A stretch of DNA of 64,000 nt from G963665925 sp963665925. GTDB taxonomy: Bacteria; Bacillota; Clostridia; Peptostreptococcales; Acidaminobacteraceae. Positions 1-7,076 of this stretch are shown piece after piece. A program made the position numbers and the translations under genes. The stretch covers positions 62,001 through 126,000 of the forward strand of contig OY762511.1 of the NCBI GenBank assembly GCA_963665925.1. Direction: 5' to 3'. Numbering within the stretch: position 1 is the first letter of the stretch; every line of letters begins with the position of its first letter. The notes beneath the pieces are model-generated. The model did no database searches and was not told the DNA's origin. It worked only from the letters and a program-made list of their open reading frames with translations.

Positions 1-842
1 TGGGCTGGTGTTACTTTCAGCGCGCCCGTTCCCTTTTCCATATCAACATATGCATCGCCTACAATTGGAATTTCCTTATCCAGGATAGGAAGAATCGCCG
101 TTTTTCCAATCAGATGCTTGTATCTGTCATCATCCGGATGTACAGCTACAGCCGTATCTCCCAGCATCGTCTCAGGTCTTGTTGTCGCGATTTCAAGGTA
201 CTCATCAGAATCTTTCACATTGTAACGGATATGCCAGAAATGACCCGCTTGATCCTCATGTTCAACCTCGGCATCTGAAAGTGTCGTTTTACAGTCAGGG
301 CACCAGTTGATGAGTCTGTAACCTTTATAGATCAGATTCTTTTCATAGAGTCTTACAAAAACTTCTGTTACAGCCTTGTTGCAGCCCTCGTCCATTGTGA
401 AGCGTTCACGCTCCCAGTCACACGAGTTTCCGAGCTTTTGCATCTGCTTGGTAATGCGACGTCCGTATTCTTCACGCCATTCCCATGCACGCTCCAGGAA
501 CGCATCGCGGCCAAGTTCTTCTTTTGTAATGCCTTCTTCGGCACGAATCTTATCAACAACCTTCACTTCAGTTGCAATAGAAGCATGGTCTGTACCCGGC
601 AGCCATAGTGCTTCATAACCCTGCATACGCTTCCAGCGAATCAGAACATCCTGCAGCGTATGATCAAGGGCATGCCCCATATGCAGCTGACCCGTAATAT
701 TTGGCGGAGGAAGTACAATTGTATAAGGTTCCTTTTCAGAATTGACTTCTGCCTTGAACTTACCTTCCTTCATCCAGTTTTCATAAATGCGATCTTCAAA
801 ATCATGGGGGTTATAATTCTTTCCCATTTCAAAATTTGACAT
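1..842 (-). CDS. valS: Valyl-tRNA synthetase, N-terminal part (runs off left edge)
   Basis: Charges tRNA-Val with valine in the cytoplasm. About the first 280 residues are in the window. Residues 45-58 read PPPNITGQLHMGHA, with HMGH as the class I HIGH signature. GTDHASIATE and the start of the CP1 editing domain (TTRPETMLGDTAVAVHP) follow, all typical of ValS. The ATG at 840-842 has an AGAGGAGG ribosome site 6 bases upstream. It is the second gene behind the T-box leader at 1503-1791, 81 bases after an acetyltransferase gene, so both are probably induced by uncharged tRNA-Val. The C-terminal catalytic KMSKS part lies outside the window. Confidence 0.97.
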   Translation of the reverse strand, partial: MSNFEMGKNYNPHDFEDRIYENWMKEGKFKAEVNSEKEPYTIVLPPPNITGQLHMGHALDHTLQDVLIRWKRMQGYEALWLPGTDHASIATEVKVVDKIRAEEGITKEELGRDAFLERAWEWREEYGRRITKQMQKLGNSCDWERERFTMDEGCNKAVTEVFVRLYEKNLIYKGYRLINWCPDCKTTLSDAEVEHEDQAGHFWHIRYNVKDSDEYLEIATTRPETMLGDTAVAVHPDDDRYKHLIGKTAILPILDKEIPIVGDAYVDMEKGTGALKVTPA

Positions 843-923
843 GCCTTGCCTCCTCTTTCACTTAACCCAAATCCGAGCTGTCTTTTACATATAGACTGTA
901 CACCAGATTCGGGACTATTCACT

Positions 924-1439
924 CTATTCGCTGCCCTTAAACTGGTCCGGAATACGGATTCGACCCATCATGATCTCATCCACATATCTGCCATCCCGTA
1001 CAACAGCCATTTTCTTAACGCCTTCTTCTACAAAGCCAAACTTTTCATAGAGCCTTTTTGCCCCGTCGTTTCCTTCGAGCACGCCTAGCTCAATGCGTGT
1101 CAGAAGCATCCAGTTGTCTGCCAAATCAATCAGGGTTTCCATCAGCTTGGTTCCAACACCTACACCATGATAATCTGCATGGACAGAGATGCCGATTGAA
1201 GCTGAATGACTCAGTCTTGGACGGGCATTATGCATCAGGCTTGCAATACCGACGACGTTTCCATCTACCTCAGCCACAAAGGCATGATCATTTCTGGAAA
1301 GATTCTTGATAAACTGCTCCGTTCTTTCGACGGTATCAGAAGCCACTGCAAGGGTATTCTCCTTAACGCCATCCATTCTCCGGATTACGTTGACGGCACT
1401 TGCATCCGCGAATGCCAATGGCCTAATTTTAATTTCCAT
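924..1439 (-). CDS. GNAT-family N-acetyltransferase
   Basis: Cytoplasmic acetyl-CoA-dependent acetyltransferase of unknown substrate, 171 residues, about the usual single-domain GNAT length. The acetyl-CoA loop is near residues 93-102 (YHGVGVGTKL). The C-terminal motif B region (GNDGAKRLYEKFGFVEEG) is typical of the amino-acid or RimI/PhnO-like branch. The reading frame stays open to 1583, but that extension would run through the T-box terminator. The ATG at 1437-1439 has AGGAGG 7 bases upstream and is chosen. It lies between a valine-type T-box and valS, so it is likely co-transcribed with valS. The link to tRNA charging is by context only. Confidence 0.88.
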   Translation of the reverse strand: MEIKIRPLAFADASAVNVIRRMDGVKENTLAVASDTVERTEQFIKNLSRNDHAFVAEVDGNVVGIASLMHNARPRLSHSASIGISVHADYHGVGVGTKLMETLIDLADNWMLLTRIELGVLEGNDGAKRLYEKFGFVEEGVKKMAVVRDGRYVDEIMMGRIRIPDQFKGSE

Positions 1440-1502
1440 AATGCCAACCTCCTTGTCAATCCCCGCTTTTTTATTATTAGGAAATACAACTTCCCAGATA
1501 AT

Positions 1503-1554
1503 AAAAAAAGCCCTTCGTTCTTGCTTGAATAACTTCAAACAAGGACGAAAGGCT
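1503..1554 (-). terminator. T-box intrinsic terminator
   Basis: On the minus strand, an AGCC-TTTCGTCCTTG arm pairs imperfectly with CAAGAACGAAGGGCT, followed by seven T residues. It lies directly after the T-box sequence, where the competing terminator of a T-box leader belongs. Confidence 0.88.
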
Positions 1555-1791
1555 ATTTCGCGGTACCACCCTGATTCCAGCACAGTGTGCTGACACTTGA
1601 CATTTATAACGCAATGACCCGTTTCAAGCTACCCATTCCCCCGACACACGGTCTGACGGACTTCACTTGAAAGTCTCCGAAGCTACCTTCTGCAATATTC
1701 TGTCACAGGAAATCTTTCAGCCGGTGAATTTCCCTCTCTAGCTGTGAGTATTGCATACTCCTCTTCATCATAGACTGCTTATGAATGTCTT
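1503..1791 (-). promoter_or_regulatory. T-box leader (valine type) ahead of acetyltransferase-valS
   Basis: Read on the minus strand, the T-box sequence AGGGTGGTACCGCG lies at 1559-1572. A terminator hairpin with a T run follows at 1503-1554. Upstream, Stem I has GAGGAGTAT on its 5' side, a GCAATA/TATTGC helix, and the AGAGAGGG and ACCGGCTG elements of its distal part. The specifier loop reads AGAAG-GTA-GC, giving codon GUA (Val) at 1684-1686, which fits the downstream valS. By family knowledge, uncharged tRNA-Val pairs with the specifier and the T-box and prevents termination. Confidence 0.92.
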
Positions 1792-1792
1792 C

Positions 1793-1822
1793 ATTATATA
1801 AGTGCTTCCCAGCACTTGTCAA
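1793..1822 (-). promoter_or_regulatory. Sigma-A type promoter of the T-box operon
   Basis: On the minus strand, TTGACA (1817-1822) is followed by an 18-base spacer and TATAAT (1793-1798). Transcription would start just before Stem I. The -35 box begins 2 bases after the stop codon of the upstream gene. Confidence 0.85.
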
Positions 1823-1824
1823 GA

Positions 1825-2175
1825 TTATCTGAGTATGTGCATAGAATAGCGTCTTTCGAGGTAGGTCACCAGTTCTGACACCATGTCTCTGTACTTGTGA
1901 TTCAGGATGCTCCACTCATGCTGATAATTGGCATAAATCATTCTTTTTATGCTAAGGGACGGCAAATAAGGATTGCCTTCCACGTCATAATTATCCTTGT
2001 ACAGACACAGTCTGGTAACCTTTCCGACACCCTTCAAAAGGGTGTGTGGATCGATTCCGAACTCCACAGGCGCTTCCTGTACAATGGCAAACCAGCTGAA
2101 ATCATCAATAGAGCCTTCCACAAACCCCTGGTTTTTTGTTGTGTTCAGTATTTCAATCTTGTATTTGTATGTCAT
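1825..2175 (-). CDS. Conserved-looking hypothetical protein, 116 aa
   Basis: Not recognised. It is a small soluble protein with no signal peptide or membrane segment. The N-terminus alternates beta-like strands (TYKYKIEILNTTKNQGFVEG); the C-terminus is helical and basic (KYRDMVSELVTYLERRYSM). The frame is open to 2190, but the ATG at 2173-2175 is preferred because GGTGGTGGA lies 4-10 bases upstream. It ends 2 bases before the promoter of the T-box operon and appears to be a single gene, since the strong terminator at 2261-2284 lies upstream. Length, ribosome site and lack of overlap support a real gene; the function is unknown. Confidence 0.65.
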   Translation of the reverse strand: MTYKYKIEILNTTKNQGFVEGSIDDFSWFAIVQEAPVEFGIDPHTLLKGVGKVTRLCLYKDNYDVEGNPYLPSLSIKRMIYANYQHEWSILNHKYRDMVSELVTYLERRYSMHILR

Positions 2176-2260
2176 GGAATCCACCACCAACTCATTTTTT
2201 CGTACATCCGGCTGTCTATACTATGTATTCCCGTTCTTGACACATATTAACTCATAAAAT

Positions 2261-2284
2261 AAAAAAAACGCCGAAGCGTTTTTT
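2261..2284 (-). terminator. Intrinsic terminator with TTCG loop
   Basis: On the minus strand, AAAAACGC-TTCG-GCGTTTTT is followed by T residues, a stable UUCG-tetraloop hairpin. It starts within the stop codon of the LiaF-like gene and ends the PspC-PspC-LiaF operon. Confidence 0.9.
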
Positions 2285-3224
2285 AATAAGCATTCAAGGT
2301 CACGTCTCCAATACCTGTGTCGATTTCCACAAATATCTTGATATCTTCTTTTTCAAAGCCTGGCGACCTATAGATACTGTCCGTGATTCTTTCAAGACCG
2401 AAGGCTGAAAAGTTCTCTTCGTCGACCAGCCCGTCAAAGTTCACTTCGATGCCCGCCTCGTGCGGTACATTTAACGTAATCTCTGTTGCGCCGCAGTCTA
2501 TTTCCGTATAAACGAGCGCCGCTTTTTTTCCAAAAGTGATGTCAATGTCGCCTGCGCCACAATCAATATCCAAGTTTCGTACATCAAGGTCTTCAAGATC
2601 GATATTCGCATCTATGGCACCGGTGTTTATATCTATATCCCATTCGACATTCTCAGGAAGATGAAACTTGTAGTCAGAGTTTTCCTTATCTACCCAATCG
2701 AAAAAGTTCTTGCTTTCCTGGTCGAACTCGATACTGGCACTTTTTCCACCCAGTCTGCTGTATATGTCTGTATAGTCATCCGGCACCGTGTAGGTCACAC
2801 TGGAGGAATCCGACGCGTCAACATATACATTTCCAAATCCCAGATCAATGCTGAGACTGCCCTCTTCTGCCTCTTTCAGATCAATCTCTCCAGCAGTTTC
2901 CTGATACACCTCCCAGTTGGTATCGTGCACCTCTGTCTGATCACCTGTAATATGTGCCACAAAGTCAGAGCGCCCGCCTCCGCCAAATTGGCCATACCAG
3001 ATCAAAACACCGAGGAAGAGAATCCACATCACAAAGGATACGGTTCTATGGTTGTAAAAAATCATGTTGACGCCTGCAACAACAAGAAGCAGGGGCCATA
3101 GGTCCGAAATCGCCCCAAACAGCGAAAATGACAGTATATTGAACTTGAATAGAAGCCACACAATACCTATGAGAATCAAGGTCATTCCAAATCCGACTTT
3201 GTCATTCTCTACACCACGTCTCAT
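2283..3224 (-). CDS. LiaF-like membrane protein with beta-rich adhesin-type C-terminus
   Basis: Predicted membrane protein of the envelope-stress LiaI/LiaF type, 313 residues. Residues 10-85 hold three or four hydrophobic helices (TLILIGIVWLLFKFNILSF; LWPLLLVVAGVNMIFY; VMWILFLGVLIWYG). Residues 110-313 form a repetitive beta-rich domain with alternating IDID/DIDITF-type strands, as in LiaF C-terminal and DUF4097-like domains. By family knowledge such proteins modulate cell-envelope stress kinases; that role here is inferred. It overlaps the upstream PspC gene by TAATG, so translation is coupled. It is the last gene of a three-gene operon ended by the terminator at 2261-2284. No LiaRS kinase pair is adjacent. 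Confidence 0.78.
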   Translation of the reverse strand: MRRGVENDKVGFGMTLILIGIVWLLFKFNILSFSLFGAISDLWPLLLVVAGVNMIFYNHRTVSFVMWILFLGVLIWYGQFGGGGRSDFVAHITGDQTEVHDTNWEVYQETAGEIDLKEAEEGSLSIDLGFGNVYVDASDSSSVTYTVPDDYTDIYSRLGGKSASIEFDQESKNFFDWVDKENSDYKFHLPENVEWDIDINTGAIDANIDLEDLDVRNLDIDCGAGDIDITFGKKAALVYTEIDCGATEITLNVPHEAGIEVNFDGLVDEENFSAFGLERITDSIYRSPGFEKEDIKIFVEIDTGIGDVTLNAY

Positions 3225-3640
3225 TATGCCTCATCCTTTCTTCGGACAAGCAGGTAGACACCGCCCAAAATCAGAATAGCCGGCCAGAAATACTCACCAA
3301 TATTCCATGGAATGAAACGTTCAATTGCCAAATAACCACCTAGGCAAATCAGGCCAACACCAAAGACCATCTGGGAATTGCCCCTGCGTTCAGCGTCATC
3401 TTCATAGAACTCTTTTTCCGAGTAGGCCTGTCTGCCTTCTCCCTCTTGCCTGTATCTAGGTTCTTCAGGAATGATAATCCACATAATGATATATGCCATC
3501 AGGCCACCGCCACCAAAAAGAACTGCAAATACAGCAAGGAGACGAATCAGTACTGAATCAACACCAAAGTATTCGGCTATACCGCCACAAACGCCACCAA
3601 CAACCTCATCCTTACGGGATCTATATAATCTCTTTTGCAT
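3224..3640 (-). CDS. PspC domain protein (second copy) with C-terminal membrane segments
   Basis: Residues 1-60 form a canonical PspC domain (LYRSRKDEVVGGVCGGIAEY, then a hydrophobic helix LLAVFAVLFGGGGLMAYIIMWIIIPEEP). A charged linker and a LiaI-like pair of hydrophobic segments follow (GVGLICLGGYLAIERFIPWNIGEYFWPAILILGGVYLLVRRK, residues 95-135, quoted here as a region only by its ends). 138 residues. PspC proteins sit in the membrane and take part in phage-shock or envelope-stress control. Its start overlaps the stop of the first PspC gene and its own stop overlaps the LiaF-like start (TAATG at both junctions), showing tight translational coupling. Confidence 0.88.
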   Translation of the reverse strand: MQKRLYRSRKDEVVGGVCGGIAEYFGVDSVLIRLLAVFAVLFGGGGLMAYIIMWIIIPEEPRYRQEGEGRQAYSEKEFYEDDAERRGNSQMVFGVGLICLGGYLAIERFIPWNIGEYFWPAILILGGVYLLVRRKDEA

Positions 3641-3969
3641 TATAAGTCACCTGACCTTCCGTTTTCATCGCTCATATCCTGTGCCTTTTCATTAGAGCTT
3701 TCATATGCAGTCTCCTGTGCATCTGCATCTCTTTCAGTTCCATAACCGGTCTCTTCAGCACGTCTTCTCTTGTACGCGTCATACTGCTCAGGCTCTTCTG
3801 GAACAATGAGTCCGGCAATGATATAGGCCAAGATTCCTGTTCCACCGCAAACAACCAGCAGCACCAGTCCAATTCTTACAAGGCTTGAGTCTATATCAAA
3901 ATAGTCTGCAATGCCACCGCATACGCCAGCAATCATTCTATCATTTCTTGATCTGTATAGTTTTTTCAT
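3640..3969 (-). CDS. PspC domain protein (first copy)
   Basis: 109 residues. Residues 1-60 are a PspC domain (LYRSRNDRMIAGVCGGIADY, then a membrane helix and the IVPEEPEQYD end). The C-terminal 50 residues are hydrophilic and acidic. It is clearly paralogous to the next gene (YRSR..(D)..GVCGGIA.YF). The frame opens at 3999; ATG at 3967-3969 is chosen because AGGAGG lies 6 bases upstream. First gene of the PspC-PspC-LiaF operon and divergent from the LiaI-like gene at 4203, so the 233-base gap probably holds both promoters. Role in envelope stress is inferred from family. Confidence 0.88.
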   Translation of the reverse strand: MKKLYRSRNDRMIAGVCGGIADYFDIDSSLVRIGLVLLVVCGGTGILAYIIAGLIVPEEPEQYDAYKRRRAEETGYGTERDADAQETAYESSNEKAQDMSDENGRSGDL

Positions 3970-4202
3970 AACAACCTCCTGTTTTCTTTCCTGAGTCAAT
4001 CATAACATTCAGACCATGATAGTCCGCTGAGTTTTATATTAGAATTTAATTAGAAAGAACCTACGTCCATTATTTGAAACACACATAATTTTAACGTTAT
4101 TTCTCAGAGAAATCTAATACGATTGCTTTATACTATGAATATGAACCACCAATATGAAGACCTTACGCTTTAAAACATAGATTCAAGAAAGGACTGACTT
4201 CT

Positions 4203-4769
4203 ATGAAAAACAACAACATGTTTCCAGGCATCATCCTCATCGGACTAGGTGCTACAATGCTCGCCAACCGCTTCGGACTCATCAGCCTTGGAATAGAACT
4301 CTTTTGGCCCCTCTTTCTATTAATTCCGGGCCTCATGTTTGAAATATCTTATTTTACCACTGGACGAAACGCTGGGACACTGGTTCCCGGAGGTATTCTC
4401 ACCGTATATGGATTGCTCTTTTTCTTTAACATTCTGACCAAATGGTCCTTTATGGATTCGCTCTGGCCCATTTTCATTTTAGGGCCTGCAGTTGGACTCT
4501 TCCAGCTTTATCTGTTTGGTGACAGATCTCGCGGCGTCCTCATCGCTTCAGCGATCCTGGGCACACTCAGCCTCGTCTTTCTGTCGTTCTCCCTGTTCGG
4601 TTTTGCACTGGACTACTTGGCACCGGTTCTGCTCATACTTCTCGGCAGTCTTATCCTCATACGGGGAAAGCACCCCCACCATGGGTGCTGCAACAAGCGC
4701 AAGGGCCAATCCGGCACAGATGACGACCTGAACAAATACTATGATATGGATGATCCATTTGAAAAATAA
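4203..4769 (+). CDS. LiaI/LiaF-like polytopic membrane protein
   Basis: 188 residues, almost entirely membrane. Six hydrophobic helices are arranged as repeated FPGIILIGLGA..LFWPLFLLIPGL..LWPIFILGPAVGL units, the pattern of LiaI/LiaF-like and DUF5668 membrane regions. The C-terminus is a short hydrophilic tail with HPHHGCC, possibly metal-binding, and an acidic end. GAAAGGA lies upstream of the ATG. It is divergent from the PspC operon, whose LiaF-like product has similar N-terminal helices, suggesting a shared envelope role. It ends in a strong bidirectional terminator. Precise function unknown. Confidence 0.75.
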   Translation: MKNNNMFPGIILIGLGATMLANRFGLISLGIELFWPLFLLIPGLMFEISYFTTGRNAGTLVPGGILTVYGLLFFFNILTKWSFMDSLWPIFILGPAVGLFQLYLFGDRSRGVLIASAILGTLSLVFLSFSLFGFALDYLAPVLLILLGSLILIRGKHPHHGCCNKRKGQSGTDDDLNKYYDMDDPFEK

Positions 4770-4797
4770 TCCCGCTTAAGAAATCCAAAAAAAACGA

Positions 4798-4838
4798 AAG
4801 CCGCCTGAAGTGATGCATATCACTCAGGCGGTTTTTTA
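4798..4838. terminator. Bidirectional terminator
   Basis: Perfect or near-perfect stem CCGCCTGA.AGTGAT/ATCACT.CAGGCGG at 4801-4831 with GCAT loop, T run on the plus side and A run on the other side. It separates the convergent LiaI-like gene and the Gx transporter gene, whose stop codon overlaps the T run. Confidence 0.93.
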
Positions 4839-5354
4839 TATTTCATAAGCATGTCTTACATGGGGTTCAAGATAAGGTATAAGGGCTTTGGAAACATAGC
4901 CTACAAAGATACCTGCACCAATTGATGTCAGCAGTAAAACCGGCAAATAGGACAGTATTCTTACGTTCTGCAGCATGAGCGCCGCGACAATCACCTGTCC
5001 GAAGCTGTGAAAAAAAGCCCCAGTAACGCTGATTCCAATCATGGTAACTCTATCTCCCGCAACTTTTATGAGTAATGCCATCATGACAAGACTCAGCATG
5101 CCGCCCGAGAAGCTGTAAAGAAAGCCAGAAACGCCGCCTCCAAAGATTGACCCAATGATTATCCGCGTAATAAGTATGCCCAGCGCCTCCCTGTAGCCTA
5201 AAAGAACAACAGCAAGCATGGTAATGACATTTGCAAGTCCCATTTTAGCGCCCGGTGTCAGCATCGGCATGGGAATCATATTCTCCGCGATGTGCAGAAC
5301 AAGTGCAATGGACACAAACAGCGACCTCAGGGCAAGTCTTTTCGTACGATTCAT
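4836..5354 (-). CDS. Gx transporter family (HepS component I-like) membrane protein
   Basis: 172 residues with about five hydrophobic helices. It matches the family once called heptaprenyl diphosphate synthase component I and now Gx transporter: IALVLHIAENMIPMP, PGAKMGLANVITMLAV, LGYREALGILITRIIIGS, GGGVSGFLYSFSGGMLS. Glycine-x patterns in the helices are visible. Such proteins resemble substrate-binding S components of vitamin or isoprenoid transporters; the substrate is unknown. An EetB-type protein of flavin-based electron transfer belongs to this kind, so it may serve the 47-56 kb locus; that is inference. The start overlaps the sdaAA stop (TAATG) with AAAGGTG upstream, so it is co-translated with serine dehydratase. 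Confidence 0.83.
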   Translation of the reverse strand: MNRTKRLALRSLFVSIALVLHIAENMIPMPMLTPGAKMGLANVITMLAVVLLGYREALGILITRIIIGSIFGGGVSGFLYSFSGGMLSLVMMALLIKVAGDRVTMIGISVTGAFFHSFGQVIVAALMLQNVRILSYLPVLLLTSIGAGIFVGYVSKALIPYLEPHVRHAYEI

Positions 5355-6247
5355 TATTTCACCTTTTCATTTCCAAAAATTCGTGCTTCCAGTTCTCTTG
5401 CCGTTGGCGCATCGGCCAAACCACCCAGTGCCGTTTCCTTGAGCGATGGACTCATAATTCGCCCGACTGAACGCATGGCACTGACTACTTCATCAAATGG
5501 TACAATTGTCAGAATGCCGGCAAGTGCCATATCTGCCGAAATCACGGCGTTGGCAGTTCCTATTGCATTTCTTTTCTCACAAGGACATTCTACCAGACCT
5601 GCAATAGGATCACAAACCAGACCCAGAATATTTTTAATGGTGAACGCTGCCGCTGACAGCGCAGCCGCCGGTGAACCTCCGAACATTTCAACGAGACCCG
5701 CCGCAGCCATTGCAGCAGCAGTGCCCGTTTCAGCCTGACAGCCACCTTCAGCACCAGAAACCGTCGCATTTCTCGCAATGAGCATGCCCACTGCCGAGGC
5801 CCCCATGAGCCCCTTGACGATGGTATCCTTATCAAGGCCTCTGTCCATGCCGACTTTCACAAGAGCACCAGGAAGTATGCCGCAGGACCCAGCTGTTGGC
5901 GCTGCAACAATACGCCCCATGGACGCATTGACTTCCGAAACAGCCATTGCAGCCGCTATGGCATCTGTCATCGCCGCCCCAGCAAGGGGGTCATTTTCCT
6001 TTGAATAGACGCTGAGTTTGTAGGCACCGCCGCCAATCAGTCCGCCCACTGACTTAATATGCTCATCAAGACCACTTTCAATAGCCTCTTTCATAACTTC
6101 AAAGGCCTCGTTCATTGCCGTCACTACTTCATCAGCGGATTTTTCCTTCATTTCACATTCTCTGTTTATCATAACCTCGGAAATGCTCAAGCTATGTGCC
6201 TGACACAATTCCAGCAGTTCCGCACCTGTATTGAATTTGAATTGCAT
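5354..6247 (-). CDS. sdaAA: L-serine dehydratase, iron-sulfur type, alpha subunit
   Basis: Deaminates L-serine to pyruvate and ammonia with an oxygen-sensitive [4Fe-4S] cluster, together with the beta subunit. 297 residues, normal for the two-subunit clostridial form. The cysteines expected to hold the cluster are visible: GGCQAETG near residue 170 and VCDPIAGLVECPCEKRNA near residues 210-227. VAAPTAGSCGILPG is a further family signature. GGAGCC lies upstream of the ATG. It follows sdaAB by 10 bases and overlaps the Gx-family gene, giving a three-gene operon for serine breakdown. An anaerobic, amino-acid-using lifestyle would fit. Confidence 0.96.
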   Translation of the reverse strand: MQFKFNTGAELLELCQAHSLSISEVMINRECEMKEKSADEVVTAMNEAFEVMKEAIESGLDEHIKSVGGLIGGGAYKLSVYSKENDPLAGAAMTDAIAAAMAVSEVNASMGRIVAAPTAGSCGILPGALVKVGMDRGLDKDTIVKGLMGASAVGMLIARNATVSGAEGGCQAETGTAAAMAAAGLVEMFGGSPAAALSAAAFTIKNILGLVCDPIAGLVECPCEKRNAIGTANAVISADMALAGILTIVPFDEVVSAMRSVGRIMSPSLKETALGGLADAPTARELEARIFGNEKVK

Positions 6248-6257
6248 ATTTGGCTCC

Positions 6258-6929
6258 TTATATCTGATCGATGACCCTGATTGCTTCTACGCCGACAACT
6301 CGCTCACGAATGACTTCAAGAACGCGACCGTCGAGCATCTCATCGAGCTCAACGACCATAGAGGCTTCCCCGCGCTTTTCCTTCCTGGAACAGTTGAGGG
6401 AAACAATATTGATGCCCAGAGTTGCCAAAATACGCGTCACGCCGCTTATGACACCCTCTCTGTCACGATGCCGTGTCAGAAGCACCGGCTTTTCACCCGT
6501 CATATCAACAGCAAAGCCGTTAACATCCCAAATGCGAATACTGCCACCACCTATTGAAGACCCGGAAAGGGTTGTCACCTCTCCATCCTTGAGGGTCATT
6601 TCTATGCACACGGAGTTGGGGTGAACGTCGCCCATGTCCGTTGGAAGAAAAACATATTCGATGCCACGTGCATCCGCGATTTCCATTGCGTCCCGGAGCC
6701 TTTCATCCCGTTCGGAAAAACCGAGAACACCCGCCAGCAGCGCCCGGTCTGTTCCATGTCCCTTATAGGTGTTTGCAAAAGAACCATGCAGCAAGAACCG
6801 GACAGAAGCAATTTCCGAACCGGCAACCCGATTGGCAGCAAGGCCCAGTCGTGCTGCACCAGCTGTGTGTGAACTCGACGGACCGATCATTACAGGTCCA
6901 ATAATATCAAAAGCACTGTATTCAGCCAT
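6258..6929 (-). CDS. sdaAB: L-serine dehydratase, iron-sulfur type, beta subunit
   Basis: Partner of the alpha subunit at 5354-6247. 223 residues. The N-terminal beta-subunit domain begins with FDIIGPVMIGPSSSHTAGA, the family hallmark. The C-terminal 70 residues (PVLLTRHRDREGVISGVTRI...GEASMVVELDE) form an ACT domain, which in related enzymes binds serine or controls activity. TTGGAGG lies 7-8 bases before the ATG. It is the first gene of the operon. Only about 45 bases separate it from the hairpin at 6964-7001, leaving little room for a promoter, so read-through from the chemoreceptor gene or control at the hairpin is possible. Confidence 0.96.
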   Translation of the reverse strand: MAEYSAFDIIGPVMIGPSSSHTAGAARLGLAANRVAGSEIASVRFLLHGSFANTYKGHGTDRALLAGVLGFSERDERLRDAMEIADARGIEYVFLPTDMGDVHPNSVCIEMTLKDGEVTTLSGSSIGGGSIRIWDVNGFAVDMTGEKPVLLTRHRDREGVISGVTRILATLGINIVSLNCSRKEKRGEASMVVELDEMLDGRVLEVIRERVVGVEAIRVIDQI

Positions 6930-6963
6930 TTACGCCTCCAATTACTCATATTGTACTTCTCTC

Positions 6964-7001
6964 TAAATATAAAAACTCAGAGTACTTGAGTACTCTGAGT
7001 T
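6964..7001 (-). terminator. Hairpin with T-rich tail between chemoreceptor and sdaAB
   Basis: A perfect 12-base stem AACTCAGAGTAC/GTACTCTGAGTT with a 4-base loop lies at 6974-7001. On the minus strand it is followed by TTTTATATTT. It fits a terminator for the chemoreceptor gene, but it sits 45 bases before the sdaAB start and could act as an attenuator. Confidence 0.7.
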
Positions 7002-7076
7002 CATTAAAATACAGGTTTGATTATTTGTCAATCCATGTCTCGGCTCAGCATAATAAGAGACAATAACACGATAAAA

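Noticed and set aside
1440..1583. N-terminal extension of the acetyltransferase
   Set aside because: It would be translated from the T-box terminator region; the ATG at 1439 has a proper AGGAGG.
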